Positions 39,853-47,957 of a DNA stretch of 64,000 nucleotides are shown here, in pieces. The position numbers were made by a program, and so were the translations under genes. Each line of letters begins with the position of its first letter. The stretch's first letter is position 1. The stretch is taken from the NCBI GenBank assembly GCA_032718475.1, contig JAUCBJ010007720.1, positions 62,001 to 126,000 of the forward strand, written 5' to 3'. Origin of the DNA: Nemertoderma westbladi (taxonomy: Eukaryota; Xenacoelomorpha; Nemertodermatida; Nemertodermatidae). Below the pieces are notes generated by a model. That model saw only the letters and a program-made list of their open reading frames with translations, ran no database searches and was not told the DNA's origin.

Positions 39853-40641
39853 CTATTTCTTACTCTGATACGCTTTCATTCTCTTCGCCCGTCTACTCTC
39901 ATCAATCGCCAGTGCAGGTAGGGGAGCATCATCGTCCATCGCGAGCATCGCTGCAGCTTGTCTCCTGGCGGCCCTTCCTTTAGATGGTAGCGGGATCATG
40001 TCCATCCATCTCTCCAACTCGGTGATGCGGGCCTCTAGAAACCATTCTCCATCACCAAATGCTTCTTTGTATGAGTATAAGCGTCTGAGGATCTCGAAGG
40101 GAGCAAATAATCCAGCGCTCAATAGTAAATCCACATAATGGAAAGGTAGTGTCGCTGCCGTATGGAGGCGTTCTGGGAATGAGAAGTATCCGCACGCCAT
40201 CTCTTGCGCGACATTTCGAGCGCTTCTACGCACTTTGGTCTTTACGTGGTTATTAGCATATGTTTCAAACATTACCATATTTCCCATAGTTGTCGCGTCC
40301 TTAGTAGGACACTTTATGTTACATCGGGGACTCGCGGAATGTCCACGGAAACCGCATTTTGTGCAGAGGTTGTAGAGGGTTGGACAAACCAATACATCGT
40401 GGCCCGATATAGCGCAATAGGGACAGTAAAGGATCTGGAGACACGACTCGGTAACCCGATGTCTCCTTCCGCGTGGGCACTGTTCCGAACCGCAGTTTCC
40501 GCACACCTTCAGTTGCATCTCCCAGCCTAAGAATATCGGGATCGGTACGCCGGCATAATACTCCAGCCGTTGGTCATTTTGGGGATAATCGCAGCAGCCA
40601 GTAGCCCGTGGAATGCTGGGCTTTTGCGGAGTATGTTCTCG
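39853..40641 (-). CDS. Cys/His-rich zinc-knuckle-like protein
   Basis: The minus-strand frame is open from 40641 to the TAA at 39853. The first ATG is at 40518 (221 codons), and the upstream 40 codons also look coding (they include RATGCCDYPQNDQRLEYYAG), so the true start may be upstream or in another exon. Near the ATG there is a dense cluster: CGNCGSEQCPRGRRH, then CPYCAISGH and CTKCGFRGHSASPRC. The last has CCHC spacing (C-x2-C-x4-H) with an extra Cys, like retroviral or cellular nucleic-acid-binding knuckles. The C-terminal half is helical and basic, ending RRAKRMKAYQSKK, a possible nuclear-localisation signal. Inference: an RNA- or DNA-binding protein, either a nucleocapsid-like product or a host or transposon accessory protein. 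The family is not recognised. Confidence 0.5.
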   Translation of the reverse strand, partial: REHTPQKPSIPRATGCCDYPQNDQRLEYYAGVPIPIFLGWEMQLKVCGNCGSEQCPRGRRHRVTESCLQILYCPYCAISGHDVLVCPTLYNLCTKCGFRGHSASPRCNIKCPTKDATTMGNMVMFETYANNHVKTKVRRSARNVAQEMACGYFSFPERLHTAATLPFHYVDLLLSAGLFAPFEILRRLYSYKEAFGDGEWFLEARITELERWMDMIPLPSKGRAARRQAAAMLAMDDDAPLPALAIDESRRAKRMKAYQSKK

Positions 40642-40959
40642 CTACAATATCCTTCCTTATATCCCGCCGGTTGCATCCCGGGCGCCCGTTTCTGGTGGTG
40701 GATCTACTCGGTTTGTTCGGCGTACCACCGGGTGAGTCTCATAGGGTCTTGTGGGACGGAGGGTGCCGTCGCCACAGCCAGTCGGCGAAGGGGTGCCGGG
40801 GCGTTCGCCGGAGGAATTCCGAGGAGGTCTACGGGGGTTGGAGCAACGCTGGGACCCTTCGCAACCTGTATAGCTGAGCGGGTCCGCTAGGGTGCTGGTA
40901 CTCGGGATCTCTGAAGACCAGTCTTCTCCTCCCGGGAACGGATATGGAAACAACCTCTG
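40642..40959 (-). other. Proline/arginine-rich open frames between two proteins
   Basis: All three minus-strand frames are partly open here. The longest (40657-40953) is rich in Pro, Ser, Thr and Arg but has no ATG at its start. An exon, a spliced linker or a frameshifted part of one long protein joining its neighbours would all fit. I cannot choose between them. Confidence 0.25.
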
Positions 40960-41214
40960 TCATGTGTCGCTGAAGTCGCTAAGCGCAAAGGTGGTTACTA
41001 GCTCTCTAGCAGGACTGCCGGAGCCAAGCGGGGTGGTTACGCCTGCCTCCGTTGCAGGTTCGGAAGCGGCGATCCGTTTGGCAGGTGGTCTGTAAGCAAC
41101 TTCCGGATCGAGTTGTCGTTTTGGGGCGGATAGCAGGACACCTTCCTGTAGCCATAATTCCTCCCTGTCCGATGATATCAATGGTTCCTCTTCACCGAGG
41201 AGATCAACAATCAT
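40960..41214 (-). CDS. Short acidic-to-proline-rich frame overlapping its neighbour by ATGA
   Basis: The ATG at 41214-41212 overlaps the TGA (41213-41211) that ends the 412-codon frame, giving an ATGA stop-restart overlap. The 84-residue product begins MIVDLLGEEEPLISSDREELW, then contains RPPAKRIAASEPATEAG and ends at a TGA at 40960. The ATGA arrangement resembles termination-reinitiation overlaps known from some retroelements and viruses. An alternative is one ancestral frame broken by a frameshift. The phrase PPAKR followed by an Ala/Pro-rich tail also occurs in the 3' region of the plus-strand BEL element (about 59930-59990), which hints at a related accessory segment. Confidence 0.35.
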   Translation of the reverse strand: MIVDLLGEEEPLISSDREELWLQEGVLLSAPKRQLDPEVAYRPPAKRIAASEPATEAGVTTPLGSGSPARELVTTFALSDFSDT

Positions 41215-42449
41215 AGGGATGTCGAACGGTCTGTTATCATCCCAGGATGCGATGACGTTGTGAGTTTCCCGTAGTTATCTCCCGGCGGGATATTCTCTAC
41301 CGCTTTCAACGCGTGGTCGATAACTTCGTTCCACTCATAGTCGATGAAGGATCTAGGAACCGAATTAATGAGTTTATCGAGAGTCTTGAAGATGAACTTG
41401 GCAACCGTGTATGATTCCATTGTGACGTGGATAAAGTTCCGTCGATCCGGATTCTCCCATTTTTGGTGGATCGTCCACTTTCTTTCTACATCCTTCCAAC
41501 GGTTCTCTCGCTCATTCTTTATCTCTAATTCCGGGTGTGCACCATATATCTTGTTATAGTCTAGAAATTTCTGTGGTTTAAAGTCTATACCGCCGTTTAG
41601 CACCGCGAGGTAGCCGATACCGGATTTCGTAGGTCTCACTTCCCGGAATCCGTGCATGAATTCTGTGGATCGCAACCAGGCTAACAGGGTTTGGGTGTCG
41701 ACGAAATGACTAACGGCGTTAAGGTCTTCTCGACGGTTTCTTCCGAAGGGAGCATTAGCGTAGTCATTTTGGATATCCGCCTTTATATCCGACCCAATTT
41801 TAATAACATCGAAATCGAATAGGATCTGTTGGATCTCTGGTGGTAATAGCCAGACCGCTCTGGCTGTTCGCACCTCCTGTTTGGGTGTCGGGAATATTCG
41901 ACATATCAACACTAGACCATCTAGGGTTCCGAGGACGACGACTAATGATCGACCGTATTCCTTCATCCCATACTTCTCCTGGTAGTTGTCGCGGTTCTGG
42001 ATGACTGATATACGTTCCTCTCGCAGCGTCGCTGTACATTCCGCTAGATTTCCCCAGTGGGCGAGGTATGTACTCATGTTGTCGACGAAACTTTGGCATC
42101 GCGCCAACGTAATCGCTTTTGAGGTGGGCGTCGCGTTTCCCTCGTTGTTGTATATCAAACATCGGGATTTGAAGACGCTTCGCCAGAACGTATCCCAGAA
42201 CGACAACTCCTCTCCTCCGGTTGCCTTTGCATTCCGAGTCCTTTTCAGGCTCGTACTGACATCGGACAACCGGAGCTCTCGTAGATTACAGGAATCCGGT
42301 TCCTCCCGCCCGGAGAATTTAATGATTCGCACGTTCTCTGTTATCAGGGCGTTCCATTTCGTATTAAAGTGAGGAGATCCAGGCTGTGGATATTCCAGTA
42401 AATCAAGAGTGTTACGTAATTCGCCGAGAATTTGGCGATTTGAGTCCAT
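41211..42449 (-). CDS. 412-residue protein with degenerate 3'-5' exonuclease-like region
   Basis: The frame runs from ATG at 42449 to TGA at 41211. Residues about 170-260 resemble the middle of the DEDD 3'-5' exonuclease fold (Pfam PF01612-like). A strand pattern LVVVLGTLDGLVLICRIF is followed by LLPPEIQQILFDFDVIKIG, then SDIKADI (Exo II-like Asp) and FVDTQTLLAWL. A later ESYTVAKFIFKTLDKL resembles the Exo III helix but lacks its Asp, and no D-x-E Exo I pair is evident upstream. If homologous, it is probably inactive. Near residues 65-80 the frame contains a hairpin-core insertion (42215-42275) encoding TSLKRTRNA. It lies between a zinc-knuckle frame and the 3' end of a decayed BEL copy on the same strand, so it may be a retroelement accessory gene or a host gene. 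The length and frame integrity contrast with the decayed pol nearby. Confidence 0.5.
   Translation of the reverse strand: MDSNRQILGELRNTLDLLEYPQPGSPHFNTKWNALITENVRIIKFSGREEPDSCNLRELRLSDVSTSLKRTRNAKATGGEELSFWDTFWRSVFKSRCLIYNNEGNATPTSKAITLARCQSFVDNMSTYLAHWGNLAECTATLREERISVIQNRDNYQEKYGMKEYGRSLVVVLGTLDGLVLICRIFPTPKQEVRTARAVWLLPPEIQQILFDFDVIKIGSDIKADIQNDYANAPFGRNRREDLNAVSHFVDTQTLLAWLRSTEFMHGFREVRPTKSGIGYLAVLNGGIDFKPQKFLDYNKIYGAHPELEIKNERENRWKDVERKWTIHQKWENPDRRNFIHVTMESYTVAKFIFKTLDKLINSVPRSFIDYEWNEVIDHALKAVENIPPGDNYGKLTTSSHPGMITDRSTSL
42215..42275 (-). repeat. Hairpin core copy 5 with 9-bp perfect arms, inside a coding frame
   Basis: The core at 42235-42253 reads CGAGCCTGAAAAGGACTCG on the minus strand (GAAA loop, bulged A). 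It is enclosed by CTCCGGTTG (42215-42223) and CAACCGGAG (42267-42275), which are perfectly complementary. The 412-codon frame reads through it without a stop. Confidence 0.8.
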
Positions 42450-42969
42450 ATTTTAAATTATATCCATTGCAAATTTAAATCAGTTAGTTATAAATCCAGA
42501 AAGTCTGATTCTATAGCGACTGCAGAATAATTCAGTTATTTGTAATTCAGTTTATTATTATTGCTAGGTAGGCATCTACCATCTTATTGCTACAACATTC
42601 AGTATTTACAGTTACTATAGCTATACATTATTATCCAACCAGTTTTTTGACTTTTTATGTCCTCTTCTTTTTCCAATTCTTTTCTTTTCTACATTTTATA
42701 CATTTTTTTGTCTTTTTTCATTTCTCATCTATTATTCATTTCACATTTCATTATTTCATCACATTTAATGATTTATTTCCATATTTCATCATTTATTTCC
42801 ACATTTCATTGGGGTTATAGCCCCCTGGCTATCATCATTTGATATAAGCGCAGCACCAGGGTGCGCATCATTACATTTTCATCATCATACGCGTCATCAT
42901 TCAGTTTATAGTAGGGTTGTCTGTTTCTTTTCATCATTTCCAACTACATTCAACCATCTTCTTTGGGAA
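42450..42969. other. AT-rich and T-rich non-coding DNA
   Basis: From about 42640 to 42815 the plus strand is very T-rich, with TTTCATCATTTATTTCC-like near-repeats. The short frames found in it are compositional. No promoter or gene is evident, although this is where a promoter for the minus-strand 412-codon frame would be expected. Confidence 0.4.
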
Positions 42970-43415
42970 ATTTTCGTAGTGGAAGGGGTGGTGTTATGCG
43001 GAAATCTGGGATCTACAGCTGGGCTAGTTACACCGCCTACGCCCCAAACTGCACACGTAACGGACAATGAAGACGCTGGAAGTGAAGTCACGTGGAATGC
43101 ACCAGGGACCCACCAGAATAACACTACCAACAACATAAAGCTCAGCCGACGAAGTCATGTGGGATGGGGTTATGCAACATTCTGGGATCTACAGCTGGAC
43201 TAGTTACACTGCCTACGCCCCAAAATCCACGCAACGGTCCCACCAGAATAACGCGGCTGAGAAACATAAAACCTCTATCGACGAAGTCATGTGGATGCAC
43301 CATGGACCCACCAGAATAATGGGATAGAGGGGGTGTTGCGCGGCAATTCGGGATCTACAGCTGGACTAGTTACACCACCTACGCCCCGAACTGCGCACGC
43401 AACGGACAACACAAT
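42970..43415. repeat. Three tandem copies of a 166-176 bp repeat
   Basis: The marker GGGATCTACAGCTGG begins at 43008, 43184 and 43350. Each copy continues with CTAGTTACACYGCCTACGCCCC and ends with CCCACCAGAATAA. Copies share about 80-90 percent by eye. No protein is shared between copies, so I treat it as a non-coding tandem repeat. Confidence 0.7.
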
Positions 43416-43680
43416 ATAACACAATGGATACAATGAATTCCACTTCGAATCTTTACCATTTCCAATAATCCAATATTGTTGGTCCTGATGACCAAAATCA
43501 GGGTTAACAATACATAAACTTCCCTGCGTCAGTCGAAACATCTGCAGGGTGACGCTGGACTCCACATAACACACGAGGAAACACAAATACCATTGCGTGG
43601 CTACAGTTGGTTTAAGGGGGGTCCATTATTCATTGTCGGTAAATCACATTTAAAGAGTTTGTCAACAGGATGAGAAGGGT
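43416..43680. other. Non-coding stretch downstream of decayed integrase
   Basis: Unique sequence with no clear gene. If the minus-strand BEL copy kept its 3' LTR it should begin near here, but I find no matching partner on the other side of the element. Confidence 0.35.
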
Positions 43681-44345
43681 TTAAACGGGTTTAGCATTGT
43701 CACCAATGTCCGCAGCAGGATCCGGAGTAGGGAAATTATCACCTCTCTTGGAGTCACCACTGTCTTTGCCATCAAGAAGGCACAGCCTCTGGATAGGGCG
43801 GTGGTAGTGGCCCTTTGGCGTCCATATCGTCACTGTCCTCGCAAGTCCGTCCTTGCTTGGGGTTATTTCCATGACTCGTGCCACAGGCCAGTGGACGCGG
43901 TCTTTAAGGTCTTCCTTACCAAGCACCATGTCGCCAACTGCGATGTTCCGGTAGGTGTTATTCAACTTCCTCCTGGTCCGGAGGGTTATGAGGTACTCTT
44001 GGGCCCAGATTCTCCACCAGTGCGCTGCCAGCGCTTGGGCCTTTTTCCAGTTGGTGTGTCTCGCAATATCATTGGGATCTGGGAACATTGCCTCCGGAAG
44101 AATGTTGGTCTTGGGTCTTCCAAGTAGATGGTTGGGTATAAGAGGCTCCAGATCTGTAGGGTCATTGTGGATGGGTACGATTGGCCGGTTATTTAGGGTG
44201 GCAGTGATCTCGCAGAATGCAGTGCGAAGGGTGTCGTGGGTTACCCGGGTATCCCCTAATGCGACACGCATGGATCGTTTCACCAAGTCGATGAGTTTCT
44301 CCCATACCCCACTCGTGTGGGGTGCTAAGGGCGTTTGGAAATGCC
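43681..44345 (-). pseudogene. BEL integrase C-terminal part and DUF5641-like domain
   Basis: The frame covers the end of the integrase core, with APHTSGVWEKLID carrying the catalytic Glu, and then a region typical of the BEL C-terminal domain: LNNRPIVPIHNDPTDLEPL, HLLGRPKTNILPE, HWWRIWAQEYL, and VGDMVLGKEDL with WPVARVMEI. It ends at a TAA at 43681. It is one base out of frame with the upstream integrase segment, near 44335-44360. The C-terminal domain likely binds DNA in the preintegration complex, by analogy with other integrase C-terminal domains. Confidence 0.85.
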
Positions 44346-45071
44346 ATTGTATATCCAGACTTGGGATGCGGTCTCGTCAGTGAACCATCCCTCGATAGCC
44401 TCTCTGAGTTCCCTTTCTCCTCCCACGAAGTTCGTTCCATTATCGGAGTACATATGCCGGCATGATCCGTTGTTTGCCACAAACCGACGCAGAGCGTTGA
44501 TAAAGGTGTGCTGCGTGAGGTTTACTACAAGGTCTAGGTAAATCGCCCTTGACCTAAGGCATGTGAAGATGGCTCCCCAGCATTTGATGTTGGATCGTCG
44601 CTCGATGACTGTAAATGGTCTGAAACAATCTACTCCGGTTACATAGAACGGCGGTGAATCGGATTGCAGCCGTGTAGCCGGTTGGTCGGCCATTCTTTGG
44701 ATGAGTAGTGGCGCTAGGTATCGTCTGCAAGGGAAACATCGTTTTAAGACTTTCCGGATCAGTGGCTGGATGTGGGTGATCCAATATCTTTGCCAGATGT
44801 TGGTCATAATCCAGTTCTGGCCCACGTGATGGTTTTCCTCGTGACACTGCTGGGTTAATAGCTTCGCTAGTGTTGATGTTCCGGGCAGAAGTGCCGGGTA
44901 TTTGACTTCATATTCAACCGGGGCGTTCGCCATCCGGGTATTTAGTCGGATCAGTCCATCTTCCCCCATCATGGGTCTCAACTGGTAGACTGGGCTGTCA
45001 GGTTTCAAAGTCCTGCCTCTGCTGAGCTGTTCCCATTCATCGGGGAAACTTTCTTTCTGGACGTATCTCAC
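44325..45071 (-). pseudogene. BEL integrase zinc-binding and catalytic core segment
   Basis: The segment carries an H2C2 zinc-binding module (histidines around CHEENHHVGQN, cysteines in CFPCRR). The core has its first Asp in VTGVDCFRPF and its second in YSDNGTNFVGG. The frame then runs into a frameshift before the catalytic Glu, which appears in the next segment in another frame. In an intact element this enzyme inserts the cDNA into the host genome. Here it cannot be made as one chain. The 219 bases separating it from the RNase H segment contain a hairpin-core insertion and little coding similarity. Confidence 0.85.
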
Positions 45072-45250
45072 AATACATTTCTCCGCAATAATGAGTTCTT
45101 GTATACTTCATCGAACTATCGGTTTATTATCCTTCCACCGCAGGAAGTTGCAAAGAGTCATGATGTGGTGGATAAGACGTCTCATTGAGGAGGTTCGCTC
45201 TATCAATAGTTGTAAGGACGCGGCTGGTTGCGCAGTAGTCGCAACATTAT

Positions 45251-45290
45251 AGTGCCTGCCCGAGTCCTTTGCAGGCTCAGTCAGGCAACT
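45251..45290 (-). repeat. Hairpin core copy 6, GCAA loop variant
   Basis: The core on the minus strand is GAGCCTGCAAAGGACTC, so the loop is GCAA instead of GAAA, still a GNRA loop, with the bulged A kept. The outer arms are GCCTG (45254-45258) and CAGGC (45282-45286), extended by AGT and ACT. It abuts the TAG (45291-45293) that ends the RNase H segment of the decayed BEL copy. Confidence 0.75.
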
Positions 45291-46139
45291 CTAGATTTCC
45301 ATGGTGGCGCTTCCATGGACTTTGCGAATCTCCTTGTCGTCTTCCGAATATTTCCCGCTATCTAGTTCGGGATCGAATCGGGTGCTCCAGGTTAGTTGTG
45401 GTTGCTTTAAGAACCCCGGGCCTGTGATCCAAAGTTTACTCTTACCGAGCTGTCGTGGGGTGGTGCCTCTGCTCGATAAGTCCGCTGGGTTTTCTTTCCC
45501 GTTTACGTGGTGCCACTGTTCTCGGTTGGTACATTGTTTTATTTCCGTGGCTCGGTTCGATACGAACGTGGTGTGTCGCCGTGATGATGAGTGTAGGTAG
45601 TAAAGCACGATACTCAAATCAACCCAGAAATGCTGCGATTCAATGGGGATTCTTAGGTTCCGCATGATCATGCGGTTCTGCCTCACTGCCCAGATTGTGG
45701 CCTGCAGCTCGAGTCTCGGGATTGTTGCCACGAATTCCCCGGATACCGTCTTGGCTTTGGAGAATAAGAAGCTTGTATCACCATTTCCATCCTGACTTAA
45801 TCTTCTTAGGAAGGTAACTACGCCGATTCCGGTATTCGATGCATCCGAGAAAGTATGGAGCTGGAATATATCGGTGGGTAGTTTGTCGAGGAAGAACGGT
45901 CGAGGGATCCGCATGAGGTGTAGCTGTTCGAGTTGTTCCGTCCACTTCTTCCATTTGGCACTGAGGTGTGGGGGGAGTTCTTCATCCCATCCCAGTCCTT
46001 CTATCCACATTTCTTTGATCAAATTCATTCCGGCCAATGTGGCCAAAATCTGGCCAAAAAGGCGACCTGGGGATATGAAGTTTAATGGATCAAATATGGT
46101 GCTCTTTACAGATAAATATCCCCTCTTTGTCATTGGTTT
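45291..46139 (-). pseudogene. BEL reverse transcriptase end and RNase H region
   Basis: The frame begins near KPMTKRGYLSVKSTIFDPLN, where the family has a conserved FDPLG-type motif (Pfam peptidase_A17 / Pao region). It continues with FSDASNTGIG, the first Asp region of BEL RNase H, and PRLELQATIWAVRQNRM, and ends with WHHVNGKENPADLSSRG, a highly typical BEL motif. It stops at a TAG beside a hairpin-core insertion, so the link to integrase is lost. The RNase H domain would degrade the RNA strand during reverse transcription. Confidence 0.85.
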
Positions 46140-46926
46140 GGGCAGAGGGTTATGTTTGAAGATGAACTGATCCAGTGAACTGATGCACTGATTTCTTCCG
46201 GGAACCTTTCCATAAGTTCCTTATCGTGGGATCTAAACTTCACAAGAGGGAAACCTCCTCTCTTTAAACATTCCACCATTCCCATAGCCAGCTGATATGC
46301 CTCGTAAACGTTCTCGGCACCAGCGCATCCATCGTCTACGTAGAAACATCGTCGATTGTCTCTATGACTGTCGGAGGGAACTCATTTTCATACATAGTCG
46401 CTGTTTTCTTCAACATGTCGCTACATGCAACCGGTGAGTCCTTAGCACCGAAGATTCTGACAATCATGCGTATTACGTCCTTTATTACGTCTTTATCTCT
46501 TGTAGAGTCAATGTTTTATCTGTCCACAATATAGGTAGGCCGTCTGAGTCTCTTGGTAGCGTTTGGACCTGGTGGAACATCGCTTTGATGTCGCATGTGA
46601 AGGCTATTTTGTTTTCTCAGAACCTGATCAATACGCCGATCAGTGTACTATAGATGTTGGGCCCGGTGTAAAGTTGGCTGTTTAAGGATTCGCCCTGGCA
46701 CATAGCCGCAGCATCATTCACTACCCAGATTTTGCCGCTCTTCCGGGCTTCCACCACATAGTGGGTCAGGAGATAATATGTCCGTCTAGTCCCCTGCAGT
46801 TCATTCGGGGGCACCATTTCTGCCTATCCATCTTCTAAATAACCTTTAATCACATTATTATATTTATCTTTTATCTCAGGTAGCTCGTTTAACTGGCGTA
46901 AGATGCCTTTAAGCCTCCTTAGGGCC
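46140..46926 (-). pseudogene. BEL reverse transcriptase, broken by stops and frameshifts
   Basis: From about 46926 the reading includes LRRLKGILRQLNELPEIKDK and then an in-frame TAG where the family usually has an aromatic residue. VPPNELQGTRRTYYLLTHYV and GKIWVVNDAAAMCQGESLN follow, then YTGPNIYSTLIGVLIRF and a TGA at about 46616. After this FTCDIKAMFHQV is still readable, containing the first catalytic Asp. The YVDD catalytic motif appears at about 46331-46346 as FYVDDGCAGAENVYEAYQL. At least two nonsense changes and one or more frameshifts are seen. Confidence 0.8.
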
Positions 46927-47656
46927 ATGCTGGCGTTAATGGATTATTGGATCGAGGGGTGGCGTCCCGTTCCGAGTCCTTTTCAGGCTCGTACTGGGGA
47001 ACGCTCGGTGCCGTAGGGTTGGAAGGGAAATAGGGTTCCTCGTCTTTAAGCGTAACCGGTGGGGGGTGGAATGCCAGTGCTTGTGCCAATAATGTGGACC
47101 GTATAATTGGCGGGAACTCGGGTTTCGGAGGTTTCGCAGCCGGTGGCGTAAATGACTTTTCTAATTCCGGGACCAGGATTGGTTCATAGTCCTGTTCTAT
47201 ACCCCTTTCCCAGTGCTCGTATAGTTGAAGGTCCCGTTTTATGAGTGCTGCTTCGTAGTCTGCGAGTTTAGCAATATCCACATTTTTTTTGTGAATAAGA
47301 ATCGCTTGGGCCTCGGCACTTCATTTACGCATTTCGGCCTCTTGTTTCCGTATTTCGGCCTGTTGTTCGGCCTCTACTTTACGCATTTCGGCCTCTTGTT
47401 TACGTTGTTCAGCCTGTTGTTCGGCCTCATTACGTTGTTCAGCCTGTTGTTCGGCCTCAAGTTTACGTTGTTCAGTCCGTTGTTCGGCTTCTACTTTACG
47501 CATTTTGGCCTCTTGTTTTTGTCGTTTGGCCTCTTGTTTCCGTATCTCGGCCTGTATTTCGGCCTCCTGTTTATGTCTTTCCTCAGCTAGTACATCCTGT
47601 TCGATCTGTAATTGGATGTATTCGCCCGAAATTACATCGAAATGATCGCCTATTAA
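46919..47656 (-). pseudogene. BEL gag-like coiled-coil segment with one internal stop
   Basis: A single frame is open from about 47656 to the TAA at 46919, except for one TGA at 47323-47321. The first part is a highly charged coiled coil built from EAEQQAEQRKQEAEMRK-type repeats. The second part (AEAQAILIHKKNVDIAKLAD onward) is a linker rich in Pro and Lys. Sequence around the TGA matches the repeat unit CGTAAAGTAGAGGCC, so a small insertion within the repeat probably created the stop. No ATG begins the frame, and a stop lies just upstream. The charged coiled coil parallels ORF1 of the intact element. The gag core and protease that should follow are absent. Confidence 0.65.
46962..47004 (-). 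repeat. Hairpin core copy 7, inside gag-like frame
   Basis: The core at 46973-46991 reads CGAGCCTGAAAAGGACTCG on the minus strand. The arms are GCGT-CCC (46962-46968) and GGG-A-ACGC (46997-47004), paired with one bulged A. The gag-like frame reads through it as YEPEKDSE, a different frame from the TSLKRTRN reading of copy 5. Confidence 0.75.
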
Positions 47657-47687
47657 CACAATTCATGGCAGGCCTAAGAGAGTCTAA

Positions 47688-47957
47688 ACTTCGCCAAGAG
47701 GTGCTCAAGGCACCAATGAACTGTCTAACAATCGAGGATCGAGTGCAAGAATACTCGAGGCTAGTCAGTCTGTAGATATGGCGCTAGAGAAGCCAGGCAT
47801 GTTACATAATCCAGTAGCTTCTATGTATATTTCAGATACTGAAAAAGTGAATGGGGAATTATTATGTGCTGTCAAAAGATCGGCATACAAATCACAAATG
47901 CAGTATATAGTAAGGGACTGGCATTTAATGTCAGAATTGCAGGCGTCCACATGGTAA
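47688..47957 (+). CDS. Exon-like open frame of unknown function
   Basis: An 89-codon plus-strand frame lies between a TAA at 47685 and a TAA at 47955. The first ATG is at 47778 and gives 59 residues starting MALEKPGMLHNPVASMYISD and ending SELQASTW. Composition is protein-like and differs from the flanking AT-rich DNA, but there is no recognised motif. A CCAAG before AGGTGC could be a weak splice acceptor. It may be a terminal exon, a transposon scrap or chance. Confidence 0.2.
   Translation, partial: TSPRGAQGTNELSNNRGSSARILEASQSVDMALEKPGMLHNPVASMYISDTEKVNGELLCAVKRSAYKSQMQYIVRDWHLMSELQASTW

Larger units (their letters stand above)
43681..47656 (-). mobile_element. Decayed BEL/Pao LTR-retrotransposon copy
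   Basis: On the minus strand the order is coiled-coil gag part, reverse transcriptase, aspartic-protease-A17/RNase H region, integrase zinc finger and core, then a DUF5641-like tail. This is the hallmark BEL/Pao order. Relative to the intact element at 49.5 kb, the gag core domain, CCHC knuckle and DSG protease are missing between 46919 and about 46926. Nonsense codons, frameshifts and a hairpin insertion break what remains. LTRs were not recognised. It is in the opposite orientation to the intact element and its protein residues differ widely, so it is a different BEL lineage. Confidence 0.9.

Noticed and set aside
41211-42449. 412-residue protein as an active DEDD exonuclease
   Set aside because: Only the Exo II-like motif is clear. 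The Exo I acidic pair and the Exo III Asp could not be found.
42587-42842. Overlapping plus-strand frames of about 60-77 codons rich in Phe, Ser, His and Ile
   Set aside because: They are a direct product of a T-rich stretch with TTTCATC-like repeats. No start context or motif supports translation.
38865-46991. Hairpin motif explained as a conserved peptide TSLKRTRN in several proteins
   Set aside because: The copy at 46973 is read in another frame (YEPEKDSE), and several copies are outside any frame, so the conservation is at the nucleotide level.
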